In this document: one piece after another, positions 26,714 to 36,128 of the stretch
How the letters are laid out: each line of letters opens with the position of its first letter
How positions within the stretch are numbered: the first letter of the stretch is position 1
Source of the DNA: Rohdeia sp041398665
Lineage (GTDB): Bacteria > Planctomycetota > UBA1135 > GCA-002686595
Direction: 5' to 3'
Assembly (NCBI GenBank): GCA_041398665.1
Contig: JAWKUH010000014.1
Coordinates: 1 to 64,000 of the forward strand
Length of the DNA: 64,000 nt
Program-made: the position numbers and the translations under genes
The notes under the pieces: generated by a model
Seen by the model: the letters and a program-made list of their open reading frames with translations, nothing else
Databases searched by the model: none
What the model was told of the DNA's origin: nothing

Positions 26714-28129
26714 CTACTTCCGCCGCCAGATCCCGCCGTCCTTCGAGTCCTGCACGACGACGCCGCGCGCGTCGAGCAGGTCGCGCAGGCGATCGGACTC
26801 CGCCCAGTCCTTGTTGCGCCGTGCGTCGTCGCGCCGGCGCACGAGCTCGTCGATCTCGGCGTCGTCGTCGCCCTTCGCGGGGAGCACGAAGCCGAGCACC
26901 TGGTCCGCGCGCCCGAGGAACGCGAGCGCGGCCTTCGCCGTTTCGCGGCCGAAGCGGTCCTGCAGCGCATGGTCGCGCAGCCCGAACAGGGCCGCCAACG
27001 CGATCGGTACGTTGAGGTCGTCGTTCATGCCGGCCTCGAAGGCGGCGATGCTCGCCTCGAGCTCGGCCTTGCCGGCGTCCGCGCCGTCGTCACCCGCGGT
27101 CAGGGCGCGGTGCTCGAGCTTCGCCGTCATCTCGTCGAGCGAGGCGAGCGCCGAGCGCGACTCCTCCATGATCTTCCATGTGAAGTTGAGCGGCTGGCGA
27201 TAGTGCCCGCGCATCAGCGCGAAGCGCAGCGTCCGCATGTCGAAGCCGCGCTCCTCGACGTCGTCGAGCGTGTAGACGTTGCCCAGGCTCTTGCTCATCT
27301 TCCCGCCGTCGACCTGGAGGAACTTGGCGTGCATCCAGTAGCGCGCGAACGGCTTGCCCGTGAAGGCCTCGGTCTGGGCGATCTCGCACTCGTGGTGCGG
27401 GAAGATGTTGTCCTCGCCGCCCGTGTGGACGTCGATCTGGTCGCCGAGGTGCTTGCGCGCCATCGCCGAGCACTCGATGTGCCAGCCCGGGAAGCCGTGC
27501 TCGCCGTAGTGCGAGCGCCACTTCATGAGGTGGCTCGGATCGCTCTTCCACAGCGCGAAGTCCGCGGGGTGGCGCTTCTCCTCGCGCACGTCGATGCGCG
27601 CGCCGGCCTCGAGGTCCTCCACGCGGTTGCCGGACAGCTTGCCGTAGCGGTCGAAGCTCCGGACGTCGAAGTACACGTCCTCGCCCACCTGGTAGGCGTT
27701 GCCCTTCGCGACCAGCGCGTCGACGATCTCGAGCATCTCCTCGATGTGCTCGGTCGCTCGCGGGTAGAGCAGCGGCGGGCGCACGCCGAGCCGCTTCACG
27801 TCGTCGAGGAACAGGTCGGCGTAGTGGCGACTGATGGCGAAGGGGTCCTTGCCCTCCTTCCTCGCCTGCACCTGGATCTTGTCCTCGCCCTCGTCGGCGT
27901 CCGCCACGAGGTGCCCGACGTCGGTGATGTTCATCACCTGCCGCACCTCGTAGCCCAGGTACTCGAACCAGCGCCGCAGCAGATCCGCGAACAAGAACGA
28001 GCGAAAATTCCCGATGTGCTGGCGGCCGTAGACCGTCGGTCCGCAGTTGTACATGCGGACCACCCCGGGCTCGAGCGGCTCGAACGTCTCTTTGCGCTTC
28101 GAGTAGGTGTTGTGGACGACGAAGGGCAT
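26714..28129 (-). CDS. cysS: Cysteinyl-tRNA synthetase
   Basis: A 471-residue class I aminoacyl-tRNA synthetase that charges tRNA-Cys. The catalytic domain has VRMYNCGPTVYGRQHIGNFR, with the zinc-ligand Cys29 and the HIGN form of HIGH at 38-41. The other zinc ligands follow in GWHIECSAMA and IFPHHECEIAQ, then the ATP loop GGKMSKSLGN near residue 270. The C-terminal anticodon-binding helices end RRNKDWAESDRLRDLL and an RGVVVQDSKDG tail, typical of CysS. The ATG at 28129 is followed directly by the first strand. It is divergent from the kinase gene, whose likely start lies 88 nt away. Confidence 0.97.
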   Translation of the reverse strand: MPFVVHNTYSKRKETFEPLEPGVVRMYNCGPTVYGRQHIGNFRSFLFADLLRRWFEYLGYEVRQVMNITDVGHLVADADEGEDKIQVQARKEGKDPFAISRHYADLFLDDVKRLGVRPPLLYPRATEHIEEMLEIVDALVAKGNAYQVGEDVYFDVRSFDRYGKLSGNRVEDLEAGARIDVREEKRHPADFALWKSDPSHLMKWRSHYGEHGFPGWHIECSAMARKHLGDQIDVHTGGEDNIFPHHECEIAQTEAFTGKPFARYWMHAKFLQVDGGKMSKSLGNVYTLDDVEERGFDMRTLRFALMRGHYRQPLNFTWKIMEESRSALASLDEMTAKLEHRALTAGDDGADAGKAELEASIAAFEAGMNDDLNVPIALAALFGLRDHALQDRFGRETAKAALAFLGRADQVLGFVLPAKGDDDAEIDELVRRRDDARRNKDWAESDRLRDLLDARGVVVQDSKDGGIWRRK

Positions 28130-28217
28130 GGTCTCGCTGGGGTCGAGCGCGCATGCTATCCGGTCCGCCGCCCGGCTCGAACCGTCCGGGCCCGGCGGAT
28201 CCGACCGGAACCCGCGC

Positions 28218-30851
28218 GTGTCCCAGGCCACCACGACCTCGCAGGAGCTCGACCAGGCTCCGCCGTTCGACGTGCTCGACGAGATCGGGCGCGGCGCGAC
28301 GTCCGTCGTGGAGCGCGTGCGACTCGGCGCCGAGCTGGGTCCGCTGCGGAGCGGGAGCTTCGCCGCGAGGAAGCGCGCGCTCGGTCCGAGCGGCGCCGCC
28401 GTGCTCGAGCGCGAGGCGCGCATCGCGGGCATCGTTCGACACCCGCGACTCGTCCACCTCCTCGCGTGGTGGCGCGGACCGCAGGGACCCGAACTCCTGT
28501 TCGAGCTGCTGCCGGGCGAGACGCTCGACCGCTTCCTCGAGGAGGAGGGTGCACTGCCGGAACCGGTCGTGCGCCGCGCGGGTTCCGACCTCGCAGGTGC
28601 ACTCGCCGCGCTGCACACGGCCGGCCTCGCGCACGGCGACCCGAGCCTCGCGAACGCGCGCGCGGACGAGTCGGGACGCGCGGTCCTGCTCGACCTCGGC
28701 AACGTGTTCGAGCTCGCGACGGGCGAGGGCCCCGCCGCCGCCGGGACCCTGGCGTACCTCGCGCCCGAACGGCTGCGCGGCGGCCCGCCCTCCCCCGCCG
28801 CGGACGTGTTCGGCCTCGGCGTCCAGCTCTACGTCGCGGCGACGGGTCGCCATCCCTTCGCACCGAGCGCGTTCGCGGCCGGGGCCGAGCCGCCCGACCT
28901 CGCGACCGAGGAGGGCGAGCGTCTGTTGGCCGCGCTCGAGCACCCGCGCTACCTGCCGCCCTCGCGCATCGCGCCGCGCGTCTCGCCGCTGCTCGACGTG
29001 CTGCTCGCCGAGATGCTCGACCGTCGGCCCGAGCACCGACCGAGTGCCGCGACCGTGTCGGAGGTGCTCGCGCAGGGAGAGGACGCCGCGTGGTGGAAGT
29101 CGCGCTCGGCGGTGGCGCAGCACGCACCGAACCGCGAGCTCCTCGACGACGCGCTGACGCTCCCGCTCGTCGGTCGGGAAGCCGCGTTGGCGCGGCTCGA
29201 CGAGGCCTACCGCTACTGCATCGACCCGACGACGGGCGGCTCGGTCGTGCTCGTGCGCGGGCGCAAGGGCAGCGGCAGGTCGCGGCTCGTGCACCACTTC
29301 GTCGATCGCGTTCGCCGCGAGAGCGAGGCACCTCTTCTGCTCTACGCGCGCGCCTCGGAGGACGCCGAGTCGCGGCCGCACGGCGCCGCGCTGCGCCTGC
29401 TCGAGCGCTGGCTCATGATCGAGCCGTCCGCGCGCCCCACGGAGTACGAGCGCGAGATCCTGAGCCGCACCGTGCCGCCGCGCGAGACCGACGTGCTGAT
29501 GAGCGCGCTCGACCCCAAGGGCATCGGACTCCTCGGCGGCTCCGTCGGTCGCGCGCTGGTGCGCTGGGTGCGCGCACTCGTCGCGCAGCAGCACACCATC
29601 CTGTTCGTCGACGACCTCCACGCGGCGCGCTCCAGCACGCTCGCGACCGTCGAGCGCCTGATCGAGGCGCTCGCGGACACGCGCGCGACGATCGTCCTCG
29701 GCGTCGGCGACGAGGTCGCCCCGGCGCGACCGCGTTCGCTCGCGCGGCTCGTCGCGCGCATCGAGGGCGGCGGAGCCGGACACTACGTCGTCCAGCTCGG
29801 TCCGCTCGGCCTCGACGAGGTCCGAGCGATCGTCGCGCAGCGCTTCGCCGAGCGCGACGACGAGGACGCGCTCGTGCGCGTGCTGCTGGAGCGGAGCCAG
29901 GGCCTGCCGGGACTCCTCACCGAACTGCTCCGCACCCTGTTCGAGCGCGGCGAACTGCTCGAGGACGAGAACGGCCGCTGGCGACTCACCATCGGGCTCG
30001 CGCGCGTCCCCGACCCGAAGTCGGTCGCCGAGGGCGTCGCCGATCGTCTCGAGGCGCTCGAGTCGCGCGGACGGCGCTGGCTCGAACGGCTGAGCGTGAT
30101 CGGTTCGCGCATCGATCCGGAGTCGGCGTACGCGACGTTCCCGACCGGCCGCCGCTCGGACCTCGACAAGGCGCTCGCGCTCCTCGTCCGGCGCGGCTGG
30201 CTCGAGCCGATCGGCAACCACTACCGCTTCGCGCGACCGTCACTGCAGGAGGGCGTGTACGCGGCGCTCGACGAGGATCGCCGTCGACGGCTCCACCGCC
30301 TCGTCGCGAAGAGTCTCGACGTCGAGGACCCGTCGCTCGACGATCGCTTCCAGCGAGCGTGGCACCTGCGCGCGGCGCACGAGCACCGCACGCTCGTCGA
30401 CGAGTTGGCGGTGCTGCTGCCGCTCGCGCAGCGAGCGGCATCGCCGCTGCGCGTCCTGCGACTCGCGCACTGGGCGGTCGAGGCGCTCGACGCGCTGCCC
30501 GAGTCCGACCGACGCAGCGAGTTGCAGCTCGAGTTCCTCGAGTACGGCGCCGACGCCGCGGGACGGACCGGTGCGCGCGAGTCCGAGCGCCGCTTCCTCG
30601 ACCGCCTCGCGGAGGTCCAACCCGACTCGGCGCGCCGACCCGACGCGGCGGCGCGGCTCTACTACCTCCACGGACGCGCCCTGTCGGACACGGGACAGCT
30701 CGGTGTCGCGCGCGGACTGCTGCGCGCGGCGATCCAGGCGAGCGAACGCGCGGGTTCGCGCGCGCTGCTCGGCCGCTCGCTGCGCCTCATGGCGATGGTG
30801 CAGCTCCGGGCGGGTCGCACCGACCTCGCTCGCGACGCGGCGACGCGCTGA
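28218..30851 (+). CDS. Protein-kinase-like / AAA ATPase / TPR regulator, part before an in-frame TGA
   Basis: The protein resembles the PknK/AfsR-style fusions of a Ser/Thr-kinase-like domain with an STAND ATPase. Kinase part (about 20-300): glycine loop IGRGATSVVERV, FAARKRA with the lysine, catalytic loop LAHGDPSLANA (HGD, not HRD), LLDLGN instead of DFG, and TLAYLAPERL. ATPase part (about 315-620): LPLVGREAALARL, Walker A RGRKGSGRS, Walker B TILFVDDLHAA. TPR-like helices follow. The GTG at 28218 is my choice because an upstream ATG would overlap the divergent cysS; no Shine-Dalgarno site supports either. The stop at 30849-30851 is followed by uninterrupted coding sequence in the same frame. 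Confidence 0.8.
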   Translation: MSQATTTSQELDQAPPFDVLDEIGRGATSVVERVRLGAELGPLRSGSFAARKRALGPSGAAVLEREARIAGIVRHPRLVHLLAWWRGPQGPELLFELLPGETLDRFLEEEGALPEPVVRRAGSDLAGALAALHTAGLAHGDPSLANARADESGRAVLLDLGNVFELATGEGPAAAGTLAYLAPERLRGGPPSPAADVFGLGVQLYVAATGRHPFAPSAFAAGAEPPDLATEEGERLLAALEHPRYLPPSRIAPRVSPLLDVLLAEMLDRRPEHRPSAATVSEVLAQGEDAAWWKSRSAVAQHAPNRELLDDALTLPLVGREAALARLDEAYRYCIDPTTGGSVVLVRGRKGSGRSRLVHHFVDRVRRESEAPLLLYARASEDAESRPHGAALRLLERWLMIEPSARPTEYEREILSRTVPPRETDVLMSALDPKGIGLLGGSVGRALVRWVRALVAQQHTILFVDDLHAARSSTLATVERLIEALADTRATIVLGVGDEVAPARPRSLARLVARIEGGGAGHYVVQLGPLGLDEVRAIVAQRFAERDDEDALVRVLLERSQGLPGLLTELLRTLFERGELLEDENGRWRLTIGLARVPDPKSVAEGVADRLEALESRGRRWLERLSVIGSRIDPESAYATFPTGRRSDLDKALALLVRRGWLEPIGNHYRFARPSLQEGVYAALDEDRRRRLHRLVAKSLDVEDPSLDDRFQRAWHLRAAHEHRTLVDELAVLLPLAQRAASPLRVLRLAHWAVEALDALPESDRRSELQLEFLEYGADAAGRTGARESERRFLDRLAEVQPDSARRPDAAARLYYLHGRALSDTGQLGVARGLLRAAIQASERAGSRALLGRSLRLMAMVQLRAGRTDLARDAATR

Positions 30852-31703
30852 CAGGAGCATGCGGAGCACGACTGGGAGCGCGCGGCGTGCGCGGTCCTGC
30901 TCGGGAGCACCGACCTGCTCGAGGACCGTGTCGAGGACGCCCTCGCGCAGGCCAACGCCGCGCAGAAGTTCCAGAAGAGCGACCCGGCGCCGCCGCTGTG
31001 GCTCGCTGCCAACGTCGGCCTGCTGCGCGCCAAGGTGCTGCGCGTCGCGGGCCGCTCCGCGCGCGCGCTCGCGGCGCTGCACATCGCGCTCGAGGACGCG
31101 CGACAGGCGACCGACCGACCGCTCGAGGCGGAGATCCTCGCGCGCATCGCGAACCTCGAGATGGAGGGCGGCGACCACACGGCGGCGGAGCGCCACCTCG
31201 TGCAGGCGCACGACGTCGCGGAGGAGACGGAGAGCCCCTATCCGCTCGCGCTCGCCTCGGTGTGGCTCGCGATGCTCGCCTGGGAGCGCGAGGAACCCTC
31301 CGCGCTGGAGCGCCTCAGCGAGAGCGTCGAGGTCGCGCGCAGTGCGGGCCACTACCGCGCCGAGGCCGTGGCGCGCTCGCTGCTCGCCCGCTGCCGCGCG
31401 TTCGCCGGCGACGACGAGTCGGCGCTCGCCGAGTCGGACCGCGCGATGCGCATCCTCGAGCGCCACGGCGCCGAACTCTTCGACCGACTCGTGATCGCCG
31501 GGTCGCGCGCCCTCGTCCTCGCGCGCGTCGGTCGCACCGAGGAGGCGGCGGCGCTCGGCGCCGACCTCGACGAGCGCGTGGACCGTCCGGTCCCGCCGAT
31601 CGCGGACGAGTCGCTCGCGTCGTCGCGCCGCGACTACGCGCGCCGTCTGCTCGACGGCGTGCGGACCGAGGACGGTCCGATCTTCCCGCGCTTCGAACGC
31701 TGA
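30852..31703 (+). pseudogene. TPR-rich C-terminal part of the kinase-AAA-TPR protein, separated by one TGA
   Basis: Reading on in the same frame past the TGA gives QEHAEHDWERAACAVLLGST, then TPR-like helices such as LRVAGRSARALAALHIALED and LLARCRAFAGDDESALAESD, to a natural end at IFPRFER. The pattern of 34-residue helices is continuous across the stop, so this is the tail of the same gene (1162 codons in all). An internal ATG at 31035 could in principle start a 222-residue protein, but no ribosome-binding site is evident. A nonsense mutation, a base-calling error or recoding would each explain it. Confidence 0.75.
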
Positions 31704-31734
31704 CGCGCGGCGCGCACCCGCCGCTCGCGACGGA

Positions 31735-32529
31735 TCAGCGGCGCACGAGTCGCCGGAAGGCCGGTCCGACCTCGGCGGCGGGCACCGCACCGCGGAGCAG
31801 TCGCAGGGCGTCGGAGCGCGAGAACGGGACGCGCTCGCGGCGCCGCTCGAACCAGCGCAGGAAGCGCGCGAGGATCGCGTAGCGCTTCGCCGGCGCGACG
31901 GAGTCCCCGACGCGACAGCGGTCGAGGTCGAGCACGACGAACTCGGGCCCGGCGTCCCCTTCGCGGACGAGGAGGTTCTTCGCGTGCAGGTCGACGTGCA
32001 CGAGCCCGGCGTCGAAGAGCCTCGCGACGAACGCGCCGACTCCGCCGAGCAGCGCCGCGCGCTCCTTGCCGCGCGCCGCGACGAGCGCGTCGGCGAGATC
32101 GCTCGCGCCCTCGACGCGCTCCGTCACGATCGCGAGGTCGTAGCGCCGCCTCTCGCCGCTCGCGCGCCGGGCTCGCGCGGCGAGCACGGCGGGCGTCGGT
32201 ATCCCGCGCTCGCGCAACCGCTCGCTCGCGAGCAGTTCGTCGAAGGGCCGCGCGGGATCGCCGAAGCGCGCGACGCCGAGCTTCGCGGGCAGTCCGCCGC
32301 GTCGGTGCGTGCGCAGCACGGCGCGCACGCCGCGGCGCGACAGCTCCGGCGACTCGAGTTCGACGACCGCGCCGCGTCCCTCGAGACCGGACGCCTTCAC
32401 CGCACCGTCCGAGTCGAGTCCGAAGCCCGACCCGCGCAGCGCTGGAGCGACGTCGCGGCGCCACGCGACCCAACCGCGGTCCGCGTCGCCCTCGAGTTCG
32501 AAGGCGGGTGGGACGATCGGGTCGCGCAC
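31735..32529 (-). CDS. WaaP/Kdo-kinase-like small kinase (InaA-type fold)
   Basis: A 264-residue protein-kinase-like enzyme. The catalytic loop is GLVHVDLHAKNLL near residue 175, with Asp and Asn in place. The metal site follows as FVVLDLDRCRVGD, where DLD replaces DFG. Upstream, FDELLASERLRERGIPTPAV matches the N-lobe helix of lipopolysaccharide (Kdo/heptose) kinases, and YDLAIVTERVEGASDL the hinge. The conservative role is phosphorylation of a lipid-A-core sugar at the inner membrane; RIO/Bud32-like small-molecule or RNA kinases share these motifs. It starts with GTG at 32529, only 24 nt after kptA, so the two are probably one transcript. Its 3' end converges on the TPR gene. Confidence 0.82.
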   Translation of the reverse strand: MRDPIVPPAFELEGDADRGWVAWRRDVAPALRGSGFGLDSDGAVKASGLEGRGAVVELESPELSRRGVRAVLRTHRRGGLPAKLGVARFGDPARPFDELLASERLRERGIPTPAVLAARARRASGERRRYDLAIVTERVEGASDLADALVAARGKERAALLGGVGAFVARLFDAGLVHVDLHAKNLLVREGDAGPEFVVLDLDRCRVGDSVAPAKRYAILARFLRWFERRRERVPFSRSDALRLLRGAVPAAEVGPAFRRLVRR

Positions 32530-32553
32530 GACGGGGGCCTCGGCGTCAGACCG

Positions 32554-34047
32554 TCACAGGCCGGCGCCGAACGTCGGCTCGTCGTCGGAGCGCGACTTCT
32601 CGGCGGGCTCCGGACGGGGTTCCTCGCGCTCCTTGCGGCGCACCGGCTTCTCGGCCGGAGCCTCGTCGCGCGCCGGGGCCTTCTGCTTCGGCTCGAACAC
32701 GCCGAGCCCGAAGTCGGGGGTCGACGGGCGGCGCTCCGGTTCGGCGGCGGCGGGCGCCGCGCGGCGCGGAGCAGCGCGCTCGGGTCCGCTCCGCCCGCGG
32801 TCGCTACGTTCGCGATCGCCGCGGTCACCGCGTTCGCGGTCACCGCGTTCACGATCACTGCGTTCGCGATCGCCGCGGTCGCTGCGTTCGCGGTCACCTC
32901 GTTCGCGATCGCCGCGGTCGCTGCGTTCGCGGTCACCGCGTTCGCGATCGCCGCGGTCGCGACCGCCGCGTTCCTCGCGGTCGCGCCGCGGGCGTTCCGC
33001 GCGCTCGTCGTCGCGGCGCGGCCGCTCGTCGCGCTCGTCCCGACTCGGCCGCTCGTCCCGAGTCGGACGCTCGTCGCGCTCGTCGCGGCGCGGGCGTTCC
33101 GAACGCTCCTCGCGTCCACCGCGTCCGCGGCCGCGCGATCCGCCGGAGCGGGGCAGGCGACCCGGTTCACGATCTTCGCGGACCTCGCGCTCGGCGCGTC
33201 CGCCGCGCTCCTCGCGCTCGAAGTCGACGCGGTCCTCGTCGTCGTCGTCCCGCCGCGCGCGGACCTCGAAGTCGTCGCGTTCCGCGCGACCCCCGCGCTC
33301 CTCGCGCTCGAACTCCTCGCCCTCGTCGTCGTCGCGCGGACGTTCCTCGCGCTCGTCGTCGAAGTCGCGGCGCCGCCCGCCGCGCCCTCCGCGTCGGCGG
33401 CGTCCGCCCCGACGGCCGCGCTCCTCGCGGTCGCCGTCGCCGCGTCCGCCGCGCGGTCCGCCGCCGGGGCCGCCGCGGTGCGGCTCGACGCCGTCGTCGA
33501 AGCTGCCGTGGACCTCGACCATGTCGGCCGGGATCTCGTCGGCGAGCCACAGCGCCGTGCGGTCGTAGAAGTTGACGCCGTCCTCCCACGCGTCGAGGGC
33601 GTGGATCTCGAGCACGGTGTACTCGCGCGCCGCGCGGCGCCCGGTCTCGGCGGCGTCCTCGGGCGTCAGGGCGAGGTGCAGGAAGCTGCGGCGGCGCGCG
33701 CGGAGGCCGTACTTGCGCGCCCGCTCGACGTCGCGGGTCGGGATGCCGAGGTAGAGCACCTCGGGCGGCTGGCTGTCCGGACCCGGCTCCACCGGGATCG
33801 AGTGGCCGTAGAGCGCGCGGATCTTGTCGCCGCGGATCTCGTAGCGCGGGCGGTCGCCCGACTCGATCGCGTCGATCACGTCGCCCTCCTCGACCGGCTC
33901 ACCGAGGCGCTCGTTGAGCGCTCGGACGACCTCGCCCATCTCCGCGAACCCGTGGGCGTCGACCTCGAGATCGAACTCGTCGGGCCGATGGCGGAGCATG
34001 TAGGCCAGGGAGCGGGTGATCTTCTCGATACGGTCGTGGTCGTTCAT
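32554..34047 (-). CDS. kptA: RNA 2'-phosphotransferase KptA/Tpt1 with a long disordered charged tail
   Basis: Residues 1-180 are a KptA domain, which removes an RNA 2'-phosphate with NAD+, giving ADP-ribose cyclic phosphate. The landmarks are ITRSLAYMLRHRPDEFDLEV (Arg19-His20), DAHGFAEMGEVVRALNERLG, YEIRGDKIRALYGHS, EVLYLGIPTRDVERARKYGL, RRRSFLHLALTPEDA and FYDRTALWLADEIPADMVEV. The family usually ends there. Here about 315 more residues follow, almost all Arg, Asp, Glu and Gly, first RG-rich (GGPGGGPRGGRGDGD), then tandem RGDRERSD-type repeats, ending in a Pro/Lys/Glu stretch. The tail should be intrinsically disordered and may bind RNA or phase separate. The frame is intact. The ATG at 34047 lies 100 nt downstream of the transporter gene's stop; the WaaP-like kinase follows after 24 nt. 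Confidence 0.9.
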   Translation of the reverse strand: MNDHDRIEKITRSLAYMLRHRPDEFDLEVDAHGFAEMGEVVRALNERLGEPVEEGDVIDAIESGDRPRYEIRGDKIRALYGHSIPVEPGPDSQPPEVLYLGIPTRDVERARKYGLRARRRSFLHLALTPEDAAETGRRAAREYTVLEIHALDAWEDGVNFYDRTALWLADEIPADMVEVHGSFDDGVEPHRGGPGGGPRGGRGDGDREERGRRGGRRRRGGRGGRRRDFDDEREERPRDDDEGEEFEREERGGRAERDDFEVRARRDDDDEDRVDFEREERGGRAEREVREDREPGRLPRSGGSRGRGRGGREERSERPRRDERDERPTRDERPSRDERDERPRRDDERAERPRRDREERGGRDRGDRERGDRERSDRGDRERGDRERSDRGDRERSDRERGDRERGDRGDRERSDRGRSGPERAAPRRAAPAAAEPERRPSTPDFGLGVFEPKQKAPARDEAPAEKPVRRKEREEPRPEPAEKSRSDDEPTFGAGL

Positions 34048-34147
34048 CTGGGTTCGCCGGGCGCGGCCTCGCGCGGCGCCGTGCGGGCCGAGAATCTAAC
34101 GAACGAGACCCCTCGGGACCAGGCGAGGGAACCCGCTCGGTGCGGGG

Positions 34148-35665
<1,518 letters not shown>

Positions 35666-35728
35666 GGGTCGTGGTGGGTCGGGGCCTCGGTCGATCGGTG
35701 GAGGGCGCGTCCCTCGCGGGTCCGCCCG

Positions 35729-36049
35729 TCAGTAGCGCGCCATCCCGGGGTCGACCTCGCGCGCCCAGGCCTCGATGCCGCCCGCAAGGTTGGAGACGCG
35801 CTCGAAGTCCCGCGATTCGAGGAAGGCCGCCGCGCTCGCGCTGCGCATCCCGTGGTGGCACATGCAGACGACGTGCGCGTCGGGATCGAGCTCCGCGAGT
35901 CGCGCCGGGAGTTCGCGCAGCGGGATGTGCAGCGCGCCGTCCACGCGACAGATCGCGAGTTCCTGCGGTTCGCGGACGTCGAGGAGCACGAAGGACTCTC
36001 CGGCGTCGCGCCGGGAGACGAATTCGGTGGGGCGCAGCGTGTCGACCAT
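35729..36049 (-). CDS. Rhodanese-like sulfurtransferase, single domain
   Basis: A 106-residue protein (109 if the ATG at 36058 is used). It has SFVLLDVREPQELAICRVDG, IPLRELPARLAELD and VVCMCHHGMRSASAAAFLES, in which CHHGMR is the active-site loop with its catalytic Cys and a following Arg, and then LAGGIEAW. This is the GlpE/ThiF-tail type of small cytosolic rhodanese that takes sulfane sulfur for transfer to cyanide or a carrier. It lies 63 nt upstream of the transporter gene on the same strand and is divergent from the secreted-protein gene at 36129. The partner is unknown; thiS and thiG lie 32 kb away. Confidence 0.9.
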   Translation of the reverse strand: MVDTLRPTEFVSRRDAGESFVLLDVREPQELAICRVDGALHIPLRELPARLAELDPDAHVVCMCHHGMRSASAAAFLESRDFERVSNLAGGIEAWAREVDPGMARY

Positions 36050-36111
36050 GGTTCGCATCGGCGTCGCGTACACGTCGCAGCAAGGAGCGACGCGCGCGGG
36101 GCGGCGGGTGC

Positions 36112-36117
36112 TACTCT
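36112..36117 (+). promoter_or_regulatory. Putative -10 box TACTCT close to the start codon
   Basis: TACTCT lies 11 nt before the ATG at 36129. No good -35 hexamer was found at 16-18 nt. If used, the leader would be about 5 nt long. Confidence 0.3.
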
Positions 36118-36128
36118 CGCGGTTTCCC

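Noticed and set aside
30849..30900. Selenocysteine insertion at the TGA
   Set aside because: No convincing stem-loop with the usual spacing follows, and a Sec or Cys is not expected in this TPR region. It is kept as a low-probability option only.
25628..31882. A 2084-codon open frame on the plus strand opposite the antiporter and cysS genes
   Set aside because: It is antisense to well-identified genes and consists mostly of Arg/Ala/Asp/His shadow sequence. Long stop-free antisense frames are expected at this GC content.
32800..32970. Non-coding tandem repeat
   Set aside because: The repeat is in frame with an intact kptA reading frame and encodes a regular RGDRERSD-type peptide repeat.
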